Below are positions 49,060 to 60,132 of a stretch of 64,000 nucleotides of DNA, piece by piece; position 1 is the stretch's first letter, and each line of letters begins with the position of its first letter. The position numbers and the translations under genes are program-made. Source of the DNA: Stomorhina lunata (Eukaryota > Arthropoda > Insecta > Diptera > Rhiniidae); assembly GCA_933228675.1 (NCBI GenBank), contig OW121743.1:82894759-82958758 (forward strand). The letters run 5' to 3'. The notes beneath the pieces were generated by a model. It was not told the origin of the DNA, searched no databases, and saw nothing but the letters and a program-made list of their open reading frames with translations.

Positions 49060-49975
49060 TTTATCAAACATTTTTCTATAAAAAATTTCTTTATCAAAAA
49101 TTTTCTTTATAGAAAATTTTTTTATAGAAAATTTTTTTATAAAAAAATTTTTTTATTAAAAATTTTTCTATAGGAAGTTTTTTTATCAAAAACTTTTCTA
49201 TAGAAATTATTCTATAGAAAATTTTTTTATCAAAAATTTTTTTAAAGAAAATTTTTTTACTCAAAATTTTTCTATAGAAAATTTTTGATCAAAAATTTTT
49301 CTATAGAAATTTTTTATATCAAAAATTTTTCTATAGAAATTTTTTTTTTATCAAAATTTTTTTTATCGAAATTTTTTTTGTCAAAAATTTTTGTAAAGAA
49401 AATTTTTTTAAAAACATTTTTCCATAGAAAATTTTTTTATCAAAAATTTTTCTATAGAAAATTTTTTTATCAAAAATTTTTCTATAGAAAATTTTTTTTA
49501 TCAAAAATTTTTCTATAGAAAATTTTTTTATCAAAAATTTTTCTATAGAAAGTTTTTTTATCAAACATTTTTCTATGGTTTATCAAAATTTTAGGACATC
49601 AAACATTTAATTAAATAGTTTTACTGTAGTGTATTGCACTAATATCCCAATTTATTACAATTATTTATTATTGTAATAAATAGTTTTTTGATGGAACCAA
49701 ATTTTGTTATCAAGAAGTTTTCTATAGAAAATTTTTTTTATCAAGAAGTTTTCTATAGAAAATTTTTTTATCAAAAATTTTTCTATAAAAGATTTGAAAA
49801 TTTGTATAGAAAAATATTTTTATCGAAAATTTTTACATCAACACATTTTTTATCGAAAAAATTTCCGTAAAATATAATTTTTATCGAACAATTTTCCAAA
49901 GAAAAATATTTTTATTAAAATTTTTTTTATAAAAAAAAAAAATTGGATCGAAAATATTTTAAAAATATAAAAAGC
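49060..49975 (+). repeat. 31-bp satellite, TTATCAAAAATTTTTCTATAG type
   Basis: About 17 units at 49060-49575 and more degenerate ones at 49705-49975, separated by about 130 unique bases. The GGTATAAA box is replaced by TTATCAAA. The same variant occurs at 58560-58750 and 59415-59550. Confidence 0.85.
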
Positions 49976-49979
49976 TAAA

Positions 49980-51235
49980 ACTGTTTATATATATATATTT
50001 TGTAAATATTCCCAATATTTACAAAATATTCCCAATGTTTACAAAAATAATAGTGTCGTGGCAACAATGTTCGAGATTATATTTCTTTGTTCTCTCGAAC
50101 CATGTATTTTGTTGCTATAAAATGGATTTTAATTTGTTTTTTGCCTATTATGTTTATGTCTTTTCTTCAACAAAGCGACACCAAAAAAACTCTGTTAACA
50201 TCCAAATTCCAACTGAGTGATTTTAATACTCATTTTCACGAATTTTGTTAATGATCGTGGTGTTTACGAATATTAAAAAAAATTCATCGGCTACTGGTGG
50301 TATGGTCTGCCTACTCCTGATTATAAATATAAAAAAATGAATTTCGGAAAAATCGGGAAAAATTTGGTTTTGATATTAGCAAAATTCTAGGCCTAAGTCG
50401 TCAAAAAGTTAATTTTTTTCGAAGTGGTTTTTCGTAGATCTCAGTTAATAGCTAAATCGTTTTTTTTTTTTCAAAAAACCCGAGGTGTCCTACTTTAAAG
50501 GCATTTAGCTCTCCTTCTGGATAAGTTTATAGACTTTAAATTCTAAACTTAAGCTGGAATACTCATCAATAGCCATACGATTTTTCATGATAATCGAGCT
50601 TACCATTTAAATTTTCCCTAAATTTTTTTCAGCCCACTGAAATGCTGTGAGGCTTATTTCGCCGTCTTGCTGAAACTAAAGGTCTCTAATTTCAACATTA
50701 GCCAAAAAATCTACGTAGTTTCTTTGCCTCTTGTCAAAGAAGAGGATAATCTGCATAATGATCACAAATAGCACCGCCTTATGTAAAATAGATTTTATCA
50801 CTAAAGATGATTTTGGTTTAAAAAGTGCCAATTCAGAAAATTGTTGGCATTTCGTCATTTGACTGTCAATATATTTTCTAACCACAATTTTTCCCACCTG
50901 GTAGTTGTATGTATATGTATAAATTTTGAATGCAAATTTCTGTTGAATAGTTCTTCATCTGTTATTATTGAAATTCAAAAGAAACCGAAAATATTTTAAA
51001 CTTCCGTATCTTCTTATATGTTAAATAGGATTTAAGATAACAAAAAAACACACAAATGATATTTTATAAAAAAAATTTATTTGTTTAAAAAATTATTATT
51101 CTTTTTTTTGTGTTAACTAACTTAAAAATTATAAAATCAAGTCTTGTCATTTTGATCTTATACGCTAAATACATTCATCATTATTAAAGATCATCATAAT
51201 AATGATGATAACCGATCATGATCACCATTAACTTC
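49980..51235. other. Spacer downstream of the repetitive secreted-protein gene
   Basis: A short direct repeat, AATATTCCCAAT, occurs twice near 50008-50037. The rest has no recognised gene; the frames at 50035 and 50676 are isolated, short and without domain features. Confidence 0.45.
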
Positions 51236-51241
51236 TTTATT
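51236..51241 (-). other. Poly(A) signal candidate for the gene at 51460
   Basis: AATAAA on the minus strand, about 220 bp past the stop codon; another is at 51076-51081. Confidence 0.35.
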
Positions 51242-51459
51242 ATAATTTGCATACGCATACGATTTTAACGTTTACTTTAACATTAAAAATTATTGGTTTT
51301 GCTTTTATACACTTATTAAAATACTTCTAGTTCTTTGTTATTTGCTCTTGACGTCTTACCACACCTTAAAGACAAATATCTGGTGATCATGCGCAATGTT
51401 TAATTTATGAGTTAATGGTTATGGTGCAGTTGGGAAAATTAAATCTACAAAGTTAAAAT

Positions 51460-53060
51460 CTAAAACGCGGGCAAATATTCACGGCCAATGCTTAAAATTT
51501 CATTGGAAATATCATCACCGTTCACAGAAATAGAGGAGCTGCTATAGCTGCCAATGGAACTGGGTGTTGAGTATCTGTAACCACTGGGCTTGTAGGTGGT
51601 AACACCATCAGTTAACTCTTTGGCGTTATCATAATTGTAGCCACCTTCAAATTTGTCCTCTGGTGCTGAAGAGACTCCAGAGCTGATACTAATGCTAGAG
51701 CCTGAACCGGTACCAAAGTTATCTCTATCACCAATGGTTACCTTAGAAGAGGTATACTCATAGCCTTTACCACCAGATGTTGTCACTTTAGAAGGGTTAT
51801 CGACTCCGGAGCTTATACCAGTGCCGATGCTGATGCTAGAGCCTGAACCGGTACCAAAGTTATCTCTATCACCGATGGTTACCTTAGAAGAGGTATACTC
51901 GTAGCCTTTGCCTTCAGATGTTGTTACTTTGGAGGGGGCATCGACTCCAGAACTGATATTACCGCCAATGCTAATGCTTGAGCCTGAACCGGTACCAAAG
52001 TTATCTCTATCACCGATGGTTACCTTAGAAGAGGTATACTCGTAGCCTTTACCTTCAGACGTTGTTACTTTAGAAGGTGTAGTGTCGATGCTAATGCCAG
52101 ATCCTGAACCAGTGCCAAAGTTGTCGCCATCAGAGCCAGTGCTTACACCTCCAGAAGTAGACACCTTAGATGTCGAGTAGTGGTAACCACCTCCTGCAGT
52201 TGATGGCGCATTTGTGGAAGAGTATTCATAACCACTTCCTCCTGTTGAGGTAGTCTTTGAGGTAGAGTAATCATAACCACCTCCTGAGGTTGATGATGGA
52301 GCCTTGGAGGAAGAGTAGTCATAGCCATTTCCTTCTGATGTTGTTACTTTCGAAGTAGTGTATTCATAGCCACTTCCATCAGTTGAGGTAGTCTTAGATG
52401 TGGAGTATTCATAACCACTTCCCTGAGTTGAGGGAGCCTTAGTGCTGGAGTATTCATAACCACTTCCATCAGTTGAGGTAGTCTTAGAGGTGGAGTACTC
52501 ATAACCACTTCCCTGAGTTGAGGGCGTCTTAGTGGAAGAATATTCATAACCACTGCCTTCAGTCGAGGGAGCCTTAGTGCTAGAGTTATCACCATCAACA
52601 AACTTTTCAGTGGTTGTAGAGCTATCAATATCTAAATCAGTTTTGTCAATAGTTTCAGATAAATTCTCGGAACCAGAAGATTTGTCGGTTGTAGTAGTGG
52701 CAGCAGAGGTAGTAGTTGTAGCAGGAGCTTCTGTTGTGGTAGCAGTGGCAGCTGTTGTTGTAGTTGCCGAGGTACTAGTTGTGGTAGTAGCTGCTGTAGT
52801 TTTTGATCCACTACTGGTAATAGAAGATGTAGTCGATTCTAGTTCAAAGCTAGCATCGGGTCCTTTAGTAGTAGTTGATGTCGAGGGTCTTCGGGTGGTG
52901 ACAGCTTGTGTGCTGGAGAATTTCTTGTTAAGTCCGAATTGCAAGAGACTTGTCAAAAGTTGTACTTTTGTATTGATAAGACCATTGATATCAAAACCGG
53001 TAGAAACACCATTTCTATTTGAGGCAAAAGACGAGTAGTCGGCTACAGGTGCTGACGGAG
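51460..53060 (-). CDS. Exon 2 of a secreted Ser/Thr-rich repetitive protein with GYR/YLP-like motifs
   Basis: The open frame runs without interruption from a splice acceptor at 53061 (pyrimidine-rich, TTAAAG/CTCC, phase 1) to TAG at 51460-51462. Joined to exon 1 (57901-57991) it gives 563 residues. In order: Ala-Pro start, then DINGLINTKVQLLTSLLQ helix (about 56-71); Thr/Ser/Ala-rich stretch with long Thr runs (about 85-165); about nine 14-17-residue repeats of the SGYEYSTSK-TTSTDG kind (189-327); about 45-residue repeats containing DRDNFGTGSGSSISI and SKVTTSEGKGYEYTSSK (343-490); and a tail with SGYRYSTPS (523-531) and a C-terminal REYLPAF. The GY-x-Y and YLP motifs recall the GYR and YLP motif families of Drosophila secreted proteins, of unknown function. 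A structural, mucin-like or cuticular extracellular role is inferred. Overlapping frames on both strands are shadows. The methionine-like start at 52956 is a TTG; translation should begin in exon 1. Confidence 0.85.
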
Positions 53061-54089
53061 CTTTAATGGAAAGAAATGAAACGATTTTAATAAAATAAAA
53101 TAAAAAATTTATAGAAATTTAACATCTCAAAAATGTAAAAGCAAGATATATGAGGCTTTTTGCAGTTTCCAGCGTTATATGAGAGGTACGGTAAAATATA
53201 GACCATTGTTGCCAAAGGCCGCAGTTTAGACAAAAATAACCAGGATATGGGCAGGGGAGGTTTCCACTCATAAAAATATTTTATTTTTTGTTAATTTTAA
53301 ATCAACATATAGCTTTCAAACTGTTAAGAACTGAATTTTTGGTCAACAGTAGTAGAGCGGCCAAATATGGTGGGATCGGTAGAGGGAACTTTGTCCCCCG
53401 AAACAAATAAAATACTTATCCTCGTCTATCTTTAAAAGTTGAATTGAAGACTTTATGAATATTGAACTTTATTTTTTTTTTATCATTGACATTAAGTCAA
53501 AAGTAAGCAGGATAGGAGAAGGGGGAGTTCCACCCCCAAAGATAAAAAACTTGTTATAGTGTATCTTTACAATAATTAGGAGGTTAGGCCATAAAACTAA
53601 ATGCTATATAGCTGACATTCTTAACGAGTTTGCTTAGAAAAGGCAGAAACTTCTTACATAAGTTTTGACAATATTAAGCAGGATAGGAGCAGGGGGAACT
53701 TTTGTATCAACTTAAATAAAAATAGAGTCAAAGAAACTTAAATTTAAGGATAACAAACAAATTTTAAACAATAGGATGCACAATTTGGACTACAAATAGC
53801 AAAACTGTCATAAATGGTTTGTGTCAATAATAACAAATATGGTATTTTTGAGGGAAAAAACATCTGCCATTAAATTCAGAATTCTATAGATGCCAAAGTG
53901 CTATCACACATTCTTTTCGAATACTATTGTAATGACGAGTTTTGTGCCTACAAAAGATGCTTTTCGGGGAAGTCTAATAACATATTGTCATTTGAAGATA
54001 ACGGCTCTTTAAAGAAGCTTAGGAGCAACATGTACCAACTCAATAATCTTTATAAGGACCGTTTCGAATCTGGGTTATAATTTTATTTC

Positions 54090-54790
54090 AGACAAAAAAC
54101 CATTTCCATAAGTTTAAAAATCTTAAGATTCATTCAAAAACAGGGAAATTGGGTCCCATATGAGTTGAAGCCGATAGACGTTGAAAGCTAATTTTAATGC
54201 CACTTTGTAGTGTTCAAGCAAACGAACTCATTTCTCATCTTATTTTAACTTGTGATGAAAATTGGATATACTTAGATAGCCCCGAGCTCTAAAAGTCACA
54301 TGTAGAGACCGAAAAACCAGCCAAATCAACGTCAAAGCCTTTTATTCATAACGCCAAGATAATAATCTATATTTGGTGGCTTGTTTTGTATTATGAGATA
54401 TTGAAATCGAGTCACAGTTGACCTATACCGAAGACAATAGATTTGTTTAAAGAGAGCAACCAATGGAAAACGACCAGAATATTCTGTCAGACACGAACTT
54501 CCATCATGACCAGAACTTCCATCATGACAACCCTAGTTCAGATATAGTATATGAAATATTTTGTTTGAACCGCCCTATAGCCCAGACCTTACCCCTTTTG
54601 AATAACATTTGTTTCGATCGATGCAAAACGACCTTTCTGGTATATGCTTCACTTCAGAGCAGGTTATCAGAAATTGGGTAAATTCATTGTTGACCTCAAA
54701 ACCGAAGCAGGGGTCAAATCACCGTATTAGATATCAGTGTAAGATATTGCAGAATATATATTCACATTTGTATGGCATACTTTTAGGATA
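54090..54790 (+). pseudogene. Decayed mariner-family transposase
   Basis: The + strand translation, with frame changes and stops, shows mariner landmarks in order. These are IQKQGNWVPYELKP (54130-54175, the WVPHEL motif), LTCDENWIYLD (about 54246-54278, first catalytic Asp), YIWWLVLYYEI (about 54370), HHDNPSS (about 54520, second Asp), and PPYSPDLTPFE followed by a stop and HLFRSMQNDLSG (about 54570-54640). The third acidic position of DD34D is Glu followed by a stop. A CTTCCATCATGACCAGAA duplication (54495-54531) also breaks it. No intact terminal repeats were found. It is clearly dead, and lies antisense inside the intron of the minus-strand gene. Confidence 0.8.
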
Positions 54791-54821
54791 ATCGAAATAA
54801 TATATAAATATAACATATATT

Positions 54822-54960
54822 TCTGCTCGAAGAAATAAAAGTCAAAAAATAATTTTTATTTTTGCTCGAAAAAATAAGAGTAAAAAAATAACTTTTTTTT
54901 ATGTTCGAAATAATAAAAGTCAAAAATAACTGTTATTTTTGCTCGAAAAAATAAAAGTGT
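54822..54960 (+). repeat. Short tandem repeat, GCTCGAAAAAATAAAAGTC type
   Basis: Four imperfect copies of a unit of about 40 bases with boxes TGCTCGAAAAAATAAAAGT and AATAACTTTTATTTT, directly after the mariner relic. Confidence 0.7.
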
Positions 54961-55890
54961 CAGATTCTTAAAAAGTGTCTCATTTTATGACAATTTTTTC
55001 CAAGACTATCAAAATGGTATACTTGGTTTTATTCTCCCACATTTCCTTGAGGTTGCTTTTTTTTAATAAAAAATTTAAAAATAACAGTTATTTTCGGTTA
55101 GTGTTTTTTACGTCTTATGCTTTTTTGTCTTAAATGCCTCTATCTCTTGAAATTTTCAAGAAAATCGAAATTTTATATTTTCATATAAACATTTTCAAAA
55201 AATTAAGTTTTAGTACTAATTCTGAATGTTTTGTATGGATAAACAGATTTTGGATTAAATGGCTCTATCTCTTGTAGCTTCATAAACACAAGAAATTGAA
55301 TTTGAATTTTTTATCGATTTTTGTTTTAATTTTTTTTTTTAAATTTGGAATTTTTTAAGAGGTAGTCCTAGTTATTTTAACATATCTTAAAAATTACTTG
55401 TCCAATTTTATTGGATAATACATCAATAATTTAGGAACAAAATTGCCCTTAAGAAGTGATTACGAAAAATTTTTCTATAATCAACGTTTTTTGAGTTGTT
55501 AGCATCTCAATTTAAAAAAAAATTTTTTAGGCAAAATCGAAAAAAATTAATTTTGTTTAAAAATTCACCAAAAATCGAAAATAACAAAAACATATCATTC
55601 TTACTAGACGATATTAAAATTATGAATGTTTTAAATAATAAAAGCCTTGTACTACAAGAATCCATGGATTAGGAGCGATTTTATTAAAAATAAAGTGAAA
55701 GTACCAAGTTTAAGAAAAATTTTTTCATATAAAAACTTTTATTTAAAAAAAATTAAGCAAGGCCCACAGTTGTCACTTTCATATATTTTTTTGGTTCAAA
55801 TAAAAAGCCTGTTAAAAAATAAACATAATCATTCAAAATTTTGGTGTACCTCCCAAATATTTATAATTTATCTTTATGAATTTTGACATA

Positions 55891-56184
55891 GACATTTTTT
55901 TTGGCAGTGTCTATTATTTGGGGTACCTTCCATAGGTATTACTTCTTGGAATTGAAATCTGGAACAAAAATCGGTCTCTTTTAATCTTAGCTTTCAGACA
56001 AGACCTTCTTTCAAAATCCACTTAAACTCGTCGAAATTCACATTTTTTTGGCAGTATCTATTATTTCGGGTACCTTCCATAGGTCTCACTTCTTGGAATT
56101 GAAATCTAGAACAAAAATCGGTCTCTTTTAATCTTAGCTTTCATACAAGACCTTCTTTCAAAATCCACTTAAACTCGTCGAAAT
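55891..56184 (+). repeat. 147-bp tandem duplication within a (GTCY)-type element fragment
   Basis: Units 55891-56037 and 56038-56184 share GGCAGT-TCTATTATTT, GGTACCTTCCATAGG, ACTTCTTGGAATTGAAATC and CTTAAACTCGTCGAAAT, with few differences. The sequence continues into ACCCTAGCTCCCATATAAG, matching the body of the element at 44610-45262, so it is a truncated, internally duplicated copy. Confidence 0.8.
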
Positions 56185-57015
56185 AAACTGTAATCAAATT
56201 GCTAAATTTTTAAGAAAATTGGACCAAATATGACCCTAGCTCCCATATAAGGCCCAACAATGAAAATGGCTTAAATACAAAATTTCGAATTTTCACTTCT
56301 TTTGCTTAATTGCTAATAAAAGTACCACTTATTTATGGATTTTTGGGAAAATAGGCTTCTTTTTTAAGAATATTCATAGTTTTAGATTATGTAATAAAAA
56401 TTGTAAAATTTTTCAAAAAAAAAAAAAACTTTTTTACGTTTAAGTGCAAATAACTCAGAATCATTAAAACGTATGAAAATTCCTTTTTACGATAATTAAA
56501 GATAATTTTATTTGTAATTATATTTTGCAAAATTTAACAAAATCGAACAACCCGTTCCAAAGATGTGATAAAATTTTCAAAAATTGAAAATTTTATAAAA
56601 AAAAAAGAAAAAAATTAATATTGTCCATTTTAAAGAAAATTAAACTTCGACCGTTTTTATACCAAAAGTAATAAAAGAAATATTTTGGTAATCTAATGTA
56701 ACGCAAATATTTAAATTTTGTAAATTAGTGTAATCATAAGATCCTTTAAAGTTGTAAAAATTGTAATAATAATTGGAAATATAGTGCAATACTATAATAT
56801 ACTTTGCCAGGGTAGATTCAGCCAGTCCAGGATAATAAAAATTTCACTTTACTTTTCTTTTATTTCATTTATTTATAATATTTTACTTAAAATTAAACAA
56901 TTTTCTAATAATAATGACGATGTCAGTAACCGGGTAAAAACAAGACTCCCCTCTGTGGTTGCTGTCATGTTTATTTATATATTTTTGGTGGTTAGTGGTA
57001 TTAGTGACTACTACG

Positions 57016-57172
57016 CCTGGGACCTATGGCCAATAGTATCCCTGTGCACTACAACATCTGTACCTGGGAACTATGGCTATTGAAGATACCAGTAGTGTCC
57101 CTGTGTACTACTACAATTGTACCTGGGAACTATGGCTGTAGTGAAACCAGTAGTATCCCTGAGTACTACTAC
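57016..57172 (+). repeat. Local repeat, TACCTGGGAACTATGGC
   Basis: Three imperfect copies of a 47-59 base unit containing CCTGGGAACTATGGC and AGTATCCCTGTGTACTACTAC. GC content is higher than the surroundings. A partly open + strand frame exists (56784-57083), but it has no domain, signal or clear splice sites. Confidence 0.6.
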
Positions 57173-57900
57173 TTGAGTTGGCCTTAGTTGTGTTGGATAT
57201 ACGGTTTCTAACAAAGCTATTCCAGACTTGTGCTAGTTGACCGTACACGAGCACAACTCAAGCTCAACTGAAGTTGTAGTGATGTACACAACATCATCAG
57301 GGCGTAGTAGTGATAATTATCAATGTAATGAAACAGATAGATTAACTGTTATACTCTCTAAATTATGTTAACAGTTTTACAATCTCTCAACAAATGTTAA
57401 CATAACAGAAATCATAACATAACAGAAAAATGTTAACATAACAGAAATCATTATAAATTAAGAATTCAAAATAATTAATAGTTTACAAAATAAGATAATT
57501 CAAATTATACAAAATAATTGATTCAAAATATTAATAATATAATACGTATATACATATTTATATGTATGTAACGAAAGCTTCGTTACAATACATTTATATT
57601 TAAACTTTTTGTATACAATTTTTAATTTAATCAATGAAGAACAATTTCACTTTTATTTAGTTTTCTTTTAACTTTTTTAATTAATTTTAATTTCCATTTT
57701 TTTTATTTTAAATATTTCCGTTTTTTGAATTTGTTACAGTTTTACATTCACCAAATTAATACATATTTTTTCAAATTAACAGTTTTTTTTAGTTATTTCA
57801 CATGATTTTTAGCAAATTGTTCATAACTTTTTTCAGACTTAATCTGACTTAAACTATTTTCTTCATTTTGTCCATTTTACACCGGCATCCACTTTCTTAC

Positions 57901-57991
57901 CTTGTGGAGTAAAAACCTTAAAAATAAAAGGTTTTGCCTCGATACACAAAGCGATCACTAAGACCGAACAACAAATTGACAAGATACGCAT
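57901..57991 (-). CDS. Exon 1: signal peptide of the repetitive secreted protein
   Basis: ATG at 57991-57989 opens 30 codons. Residues 1-19 (MRILSICCSVLVIALCIEA) form a typical signal peptide, followed by KPFIFKVFTPQ. The exon ends CCACAAG at the consensus donor GTAAGAAA (57900), phase 1. The small paralogue at 12733-13205 has the same design: signal peptide, FKVITIQQ, CAACAAG/GT, phase 1. Only the exon at 51460-53060 offers a downstream minus-strand acceptor with a compatible long frame, giving a 563-residue product. The alternative is a separate small gene whose second exon I do not see. Confidence 0.65.
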
Positions 57992-58071
57992 TTTTTGAAT
58001 TTAATTCTTTTTTATCTCGGTTAAGTATTATTTTTTGTTTAAATCGATACAACTTTATTAGCTGGTGTTTG

Positions 58072-58090
58072 GTTTCAAACTGACTATATC
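58072..58090 (-). promoter_or_regulatory. Possible initiator (TCAGTTT) upstream of exon 1
   Basis: TCAGTTT at 58078-58084 on the minus strand fits the arthropod initiator consensus and lies about 90 bases upstream of the ATG. No convincing TATA box is placed 25-30 bases before it. Confidence 0.25.
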
Positions 58091-58555
58091 TTCTTCTTAG
58101 AGACATTCTTAAGCAAAATATTTTTAAGTCAATACATTTACATCTTAACCAATACATTTGCACAAAACTAGACATTTATGGCTAAATTTGTGTTTTGATT
58201 TTGGACTATTAGGTAATATTTTGATTTTATGTTGATGGTTTATGTTCTTCCTATTTTTTACCAGTTCAAATTTTTGCGCTTTTTTGAATTTTTTTTTTAT
58301 CTCTATCTTTCACAAATTAACAAGTTTTTAGATATTTTTTTAAAACTTGCGGTCATTGTATGGCTGAACATTTAGATTATAGGCATCAGACAAGATTTTA
58401 GTAGCAATAAATTTGGAGTACTCTGAACTAGTTGAGTATTTTAAATAAAAGGGGTACTCACGTTGAAAATAGATCAAATTAGCTTTGGGTAAATTTGTGG
58501 TAGCAATAATGAGTGGAAAATTTTGTTGGTAAACTTTTTAAATTTATTGCGATCC
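58090..58555. other. 5' flank, no other feature seen
   Basis: AT-rich upstream sequence of the gene. The minus-strand frame at 57918-58175 is in another phase and overlaps exon 1; it is not supported. Confidence 0.4.
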
Positions 58556-58559
58556 TAAC

Positions 58560-58750
58560 ATCTGACTTTTGTCAAAAAATTTTTTATAGAAATTTTTTTT
58601 ATCAATTTTATTAAAAATATTTTTATAGAAAATTTTTTTATAGAAAATTTTTTTATCAAAAGTTTTTCTATAAAAAATTTTTTTACCAAAAATTTTTCTA
58701 TAGAAAATTATTTTATCAAAAATTTTTCTATAGAAAATTTTTTCATTCAA
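58560..58750 (+). repeat. 31-bp satellite, TTATCAAAAATTTTTCTATAG type, short block
   Basis: About six units of the variant seen at 49060, directly abutting the Penelope-like fragment. Further units lie at 59415-59550 on its other side, so the fragment was inserted into an array. Confidence 0.8.
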
Positions 58751-58843
58751 AAAGAAGTGTATTTGCATTTGATCCCAAACCTGTTACATTTATTTATTAA
58801 TGTAACAGATCAATTTATTGATAAAAAGCCAAAAAATGTTTGC

Positions 58844-58910
58844 GGAGAAACCAAATTCCTCGACGCGTTTCGATGGTTGGTTAAGCCATCTCTTCAGGAG
58901 GATTATCCCC
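58844..58910 (-). ncRNA. Minimal type I hammerhead ribozyme, Penelope-type
   Basis: Read on the minus strand. Outer stem I is GGGGA (58910-58906) with TCTCC (58848-58844), one G-U pair. Inner stem I is TCCTC with GAGGA (5 bp), with TAA facing ATTTGGTT as an internal loop. The core CTGAAGA (58897-58891) fits CUGANGA. Stem II is GATGG with CCATC (5 bp), loop CTTAACCAA. GAAA follows, then a 2-bp stem III (AC/GT, loop GC) inside the palindrome ACGCGT. The cleavage triplet is GTC, with the cut between 58862 and 58861. All invariant bases are present. So short a stem III is typical of Penelope-like hammerheads, which may act as dimers. Confidence 0.8.
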
Positions 58911-59312
58911 AATTTAGACAGATCGAAAACCTCGCATTATTACTAAATTTACAAACATAACTATTAAGAATTATGTTCATAAACCAAAAGTAGAAGCGTA
59001 GATTATCGACTGAACAAAAACAAACATTTTTCAGTTTTCATCTACCTTCACTTCCCACATTCTTGCTGTAGCCGTCGGCTACTATATGCAGAATGCTGTG
59101 AAGAAGGGGGGGGGGGGTAAGATGTTTTAAAATAAACAAGTTTATTTTAAAAATAAGCTGAATGCATGCAGTTTTATCAAAATATAACAAATTAGTCGGG
59201 ATGTAAATATTATTCAAAAAGAAGTGTATTTGCATTTGATCCCAAACCTGTTACATTTATTTATTAATGTAACAGATCAATTTATTGATAAAAAGCCAAA
59301 AAATGTTTGCGG

Positions 59313-59340
59313 AGAAACCAAATTCCTCGACGCGTTTCGA
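59313..59340 (-). ncRNA. Truncated copy of the minimal hammerhead
   Basis: The second direct copy keeps only the 3' half (end of stem II, GAAA, cleavage site, 3' strand of stem I) and breaks at the inverted-repeat junction. CTGAAGA is missing, so it should be inactive. Confidence 0.75.
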
Positions 59341-59549
59341 TGTAACAGGTTTGGGATCAAATGCAAATACACTTCTTTTTGAATAATATTTACATCCCGA
59401 CTAATTTGTTATTTTTTGAGAAAATTTTTTCATCAAAAATTTCTCTATGGAAGATTTGAAAATTTTTTGATATAAAAATATTTTTATCGAAAATTTTTAC
59501 AGAAAAATATTTTTATCGAAAAATTTTCTATAAAATATAATTTTTTGGC

Positions 59550-60130
59550 CAACCTTAATCTAATTGTATGCATTTTTTAGATGTGATAATAAAAATTTAC
59601 AAATTTGCATGATTTGCTCTATTTGCCAGACATCTTGTGAATACCCCTGATACATGTGTGCATCATCTTTAAAGACATGAACTGGTAAAAGTAACATTCT
59701 AGGAAATCGTAACCTTCAAATAAACACATGTATACAGTGGGCCGGAATCTGAATATTTAATAAATAAATCGATCATTTCCTATTGCAAAATTAGTTTAAT
59801 TTTAAAGTTCAACAAACTTAATGTTTATTTATTTTTGAATATTTGATCAGATTCTAATATCATTGCAAGAAGAAAAAAACAAAATTATAAATGATAAAAA
59901 AAAATTCATTTATGTTATCCGAAGGCTTTAGAGATCGATACAAATTTATGGCAATTATTGATTATGACTAATTTTAAATTTATTGCTTCGAAAAAAAAAG
60001 TTATATTAAATTTTCGAAATTTGATAATTATCTGAAAGTTATATTAAATACTTGTTTAGAAATTTGACTAACAAAAGTTAGAAAAGTATTATCTTTGGAC
60101 TATCCTAACCTACACCAATAGTTTCTAAGT
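59550..60130. other. Single-copy spacer
   Basis: No gene recognised. ACAGTGGGCCGG at 59735 resembles the CAGTGG-type transposon ends elsewhere in the window, but no partner was found. Confidence 0.4.
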
Positions 60131-60132
60131 GT

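Larger units (their letters stand above)
53061..57900 (-). other. Proposed intron of the repetitive secreted-protein gene
   Basis: Donor GTAAGAAAG at 57900, acceptor TTAAAG at 53061, phase 1, 4840 bp. No minus-strand frame of 60 codons or more lies inside. It contains a mariner relic, a small tandem repeat (54822-54960), a 147-bp duplication (55891-56184) and a local repeat at 57016-57172. The join rests on phase, position and similarity to the smaller paralogue, not on transcript data. Confidence 0.6.
58744..59412 (-). mobile_element. Penelope-like retroelement fragments with hammerhead (two direct copies, one inverted)
   Basis: A block of about 130 bp at 58744-58873 is repeated at 59213-59342. 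The left 72 bp of the second copy's region (59184-59255) then occurs inverted at 59341-59412, apparently without mismatch. Both direct copies contain the hairpin CTGTTACATT/AATGTAACAG and part or all of a minimal hammerhead. Direct partial copies plus an inverted tail, with a type I hammerhead having a tiny stem III, are characteristic of Penelope-like elements. No reverse-transcriptase or GIY-YIG frame is present, so the family call is inference. A G12 run lies at about 59106. Confidence 0.55.

Noticed and set aside
53898..54080. 60-codon frame as the mariner N-terminus
   Set aside because: It lies just upstream of the transposase relic, but I could not match it to the mariner DNA-binding region.
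57294..57300. Minus-strand CTGATGA as a hammerhead core
   Set aside because: It is followed by a hairpin (TGATGT/ACATCA) but no GAAA and no stem I partner.
57918..58175. 85-codon minus-strand frame overlapping exon 1
   Set aside because: Different frame from the signal peptide, highly basic composition, no domain; a shadow of the exon.
58757..58960. 67-codon + strand frame in the Penelope-like fragment
   Set aside because: It runs antisense across the hammerhead and the hairpin. The second copy is truncated and does not support coding.
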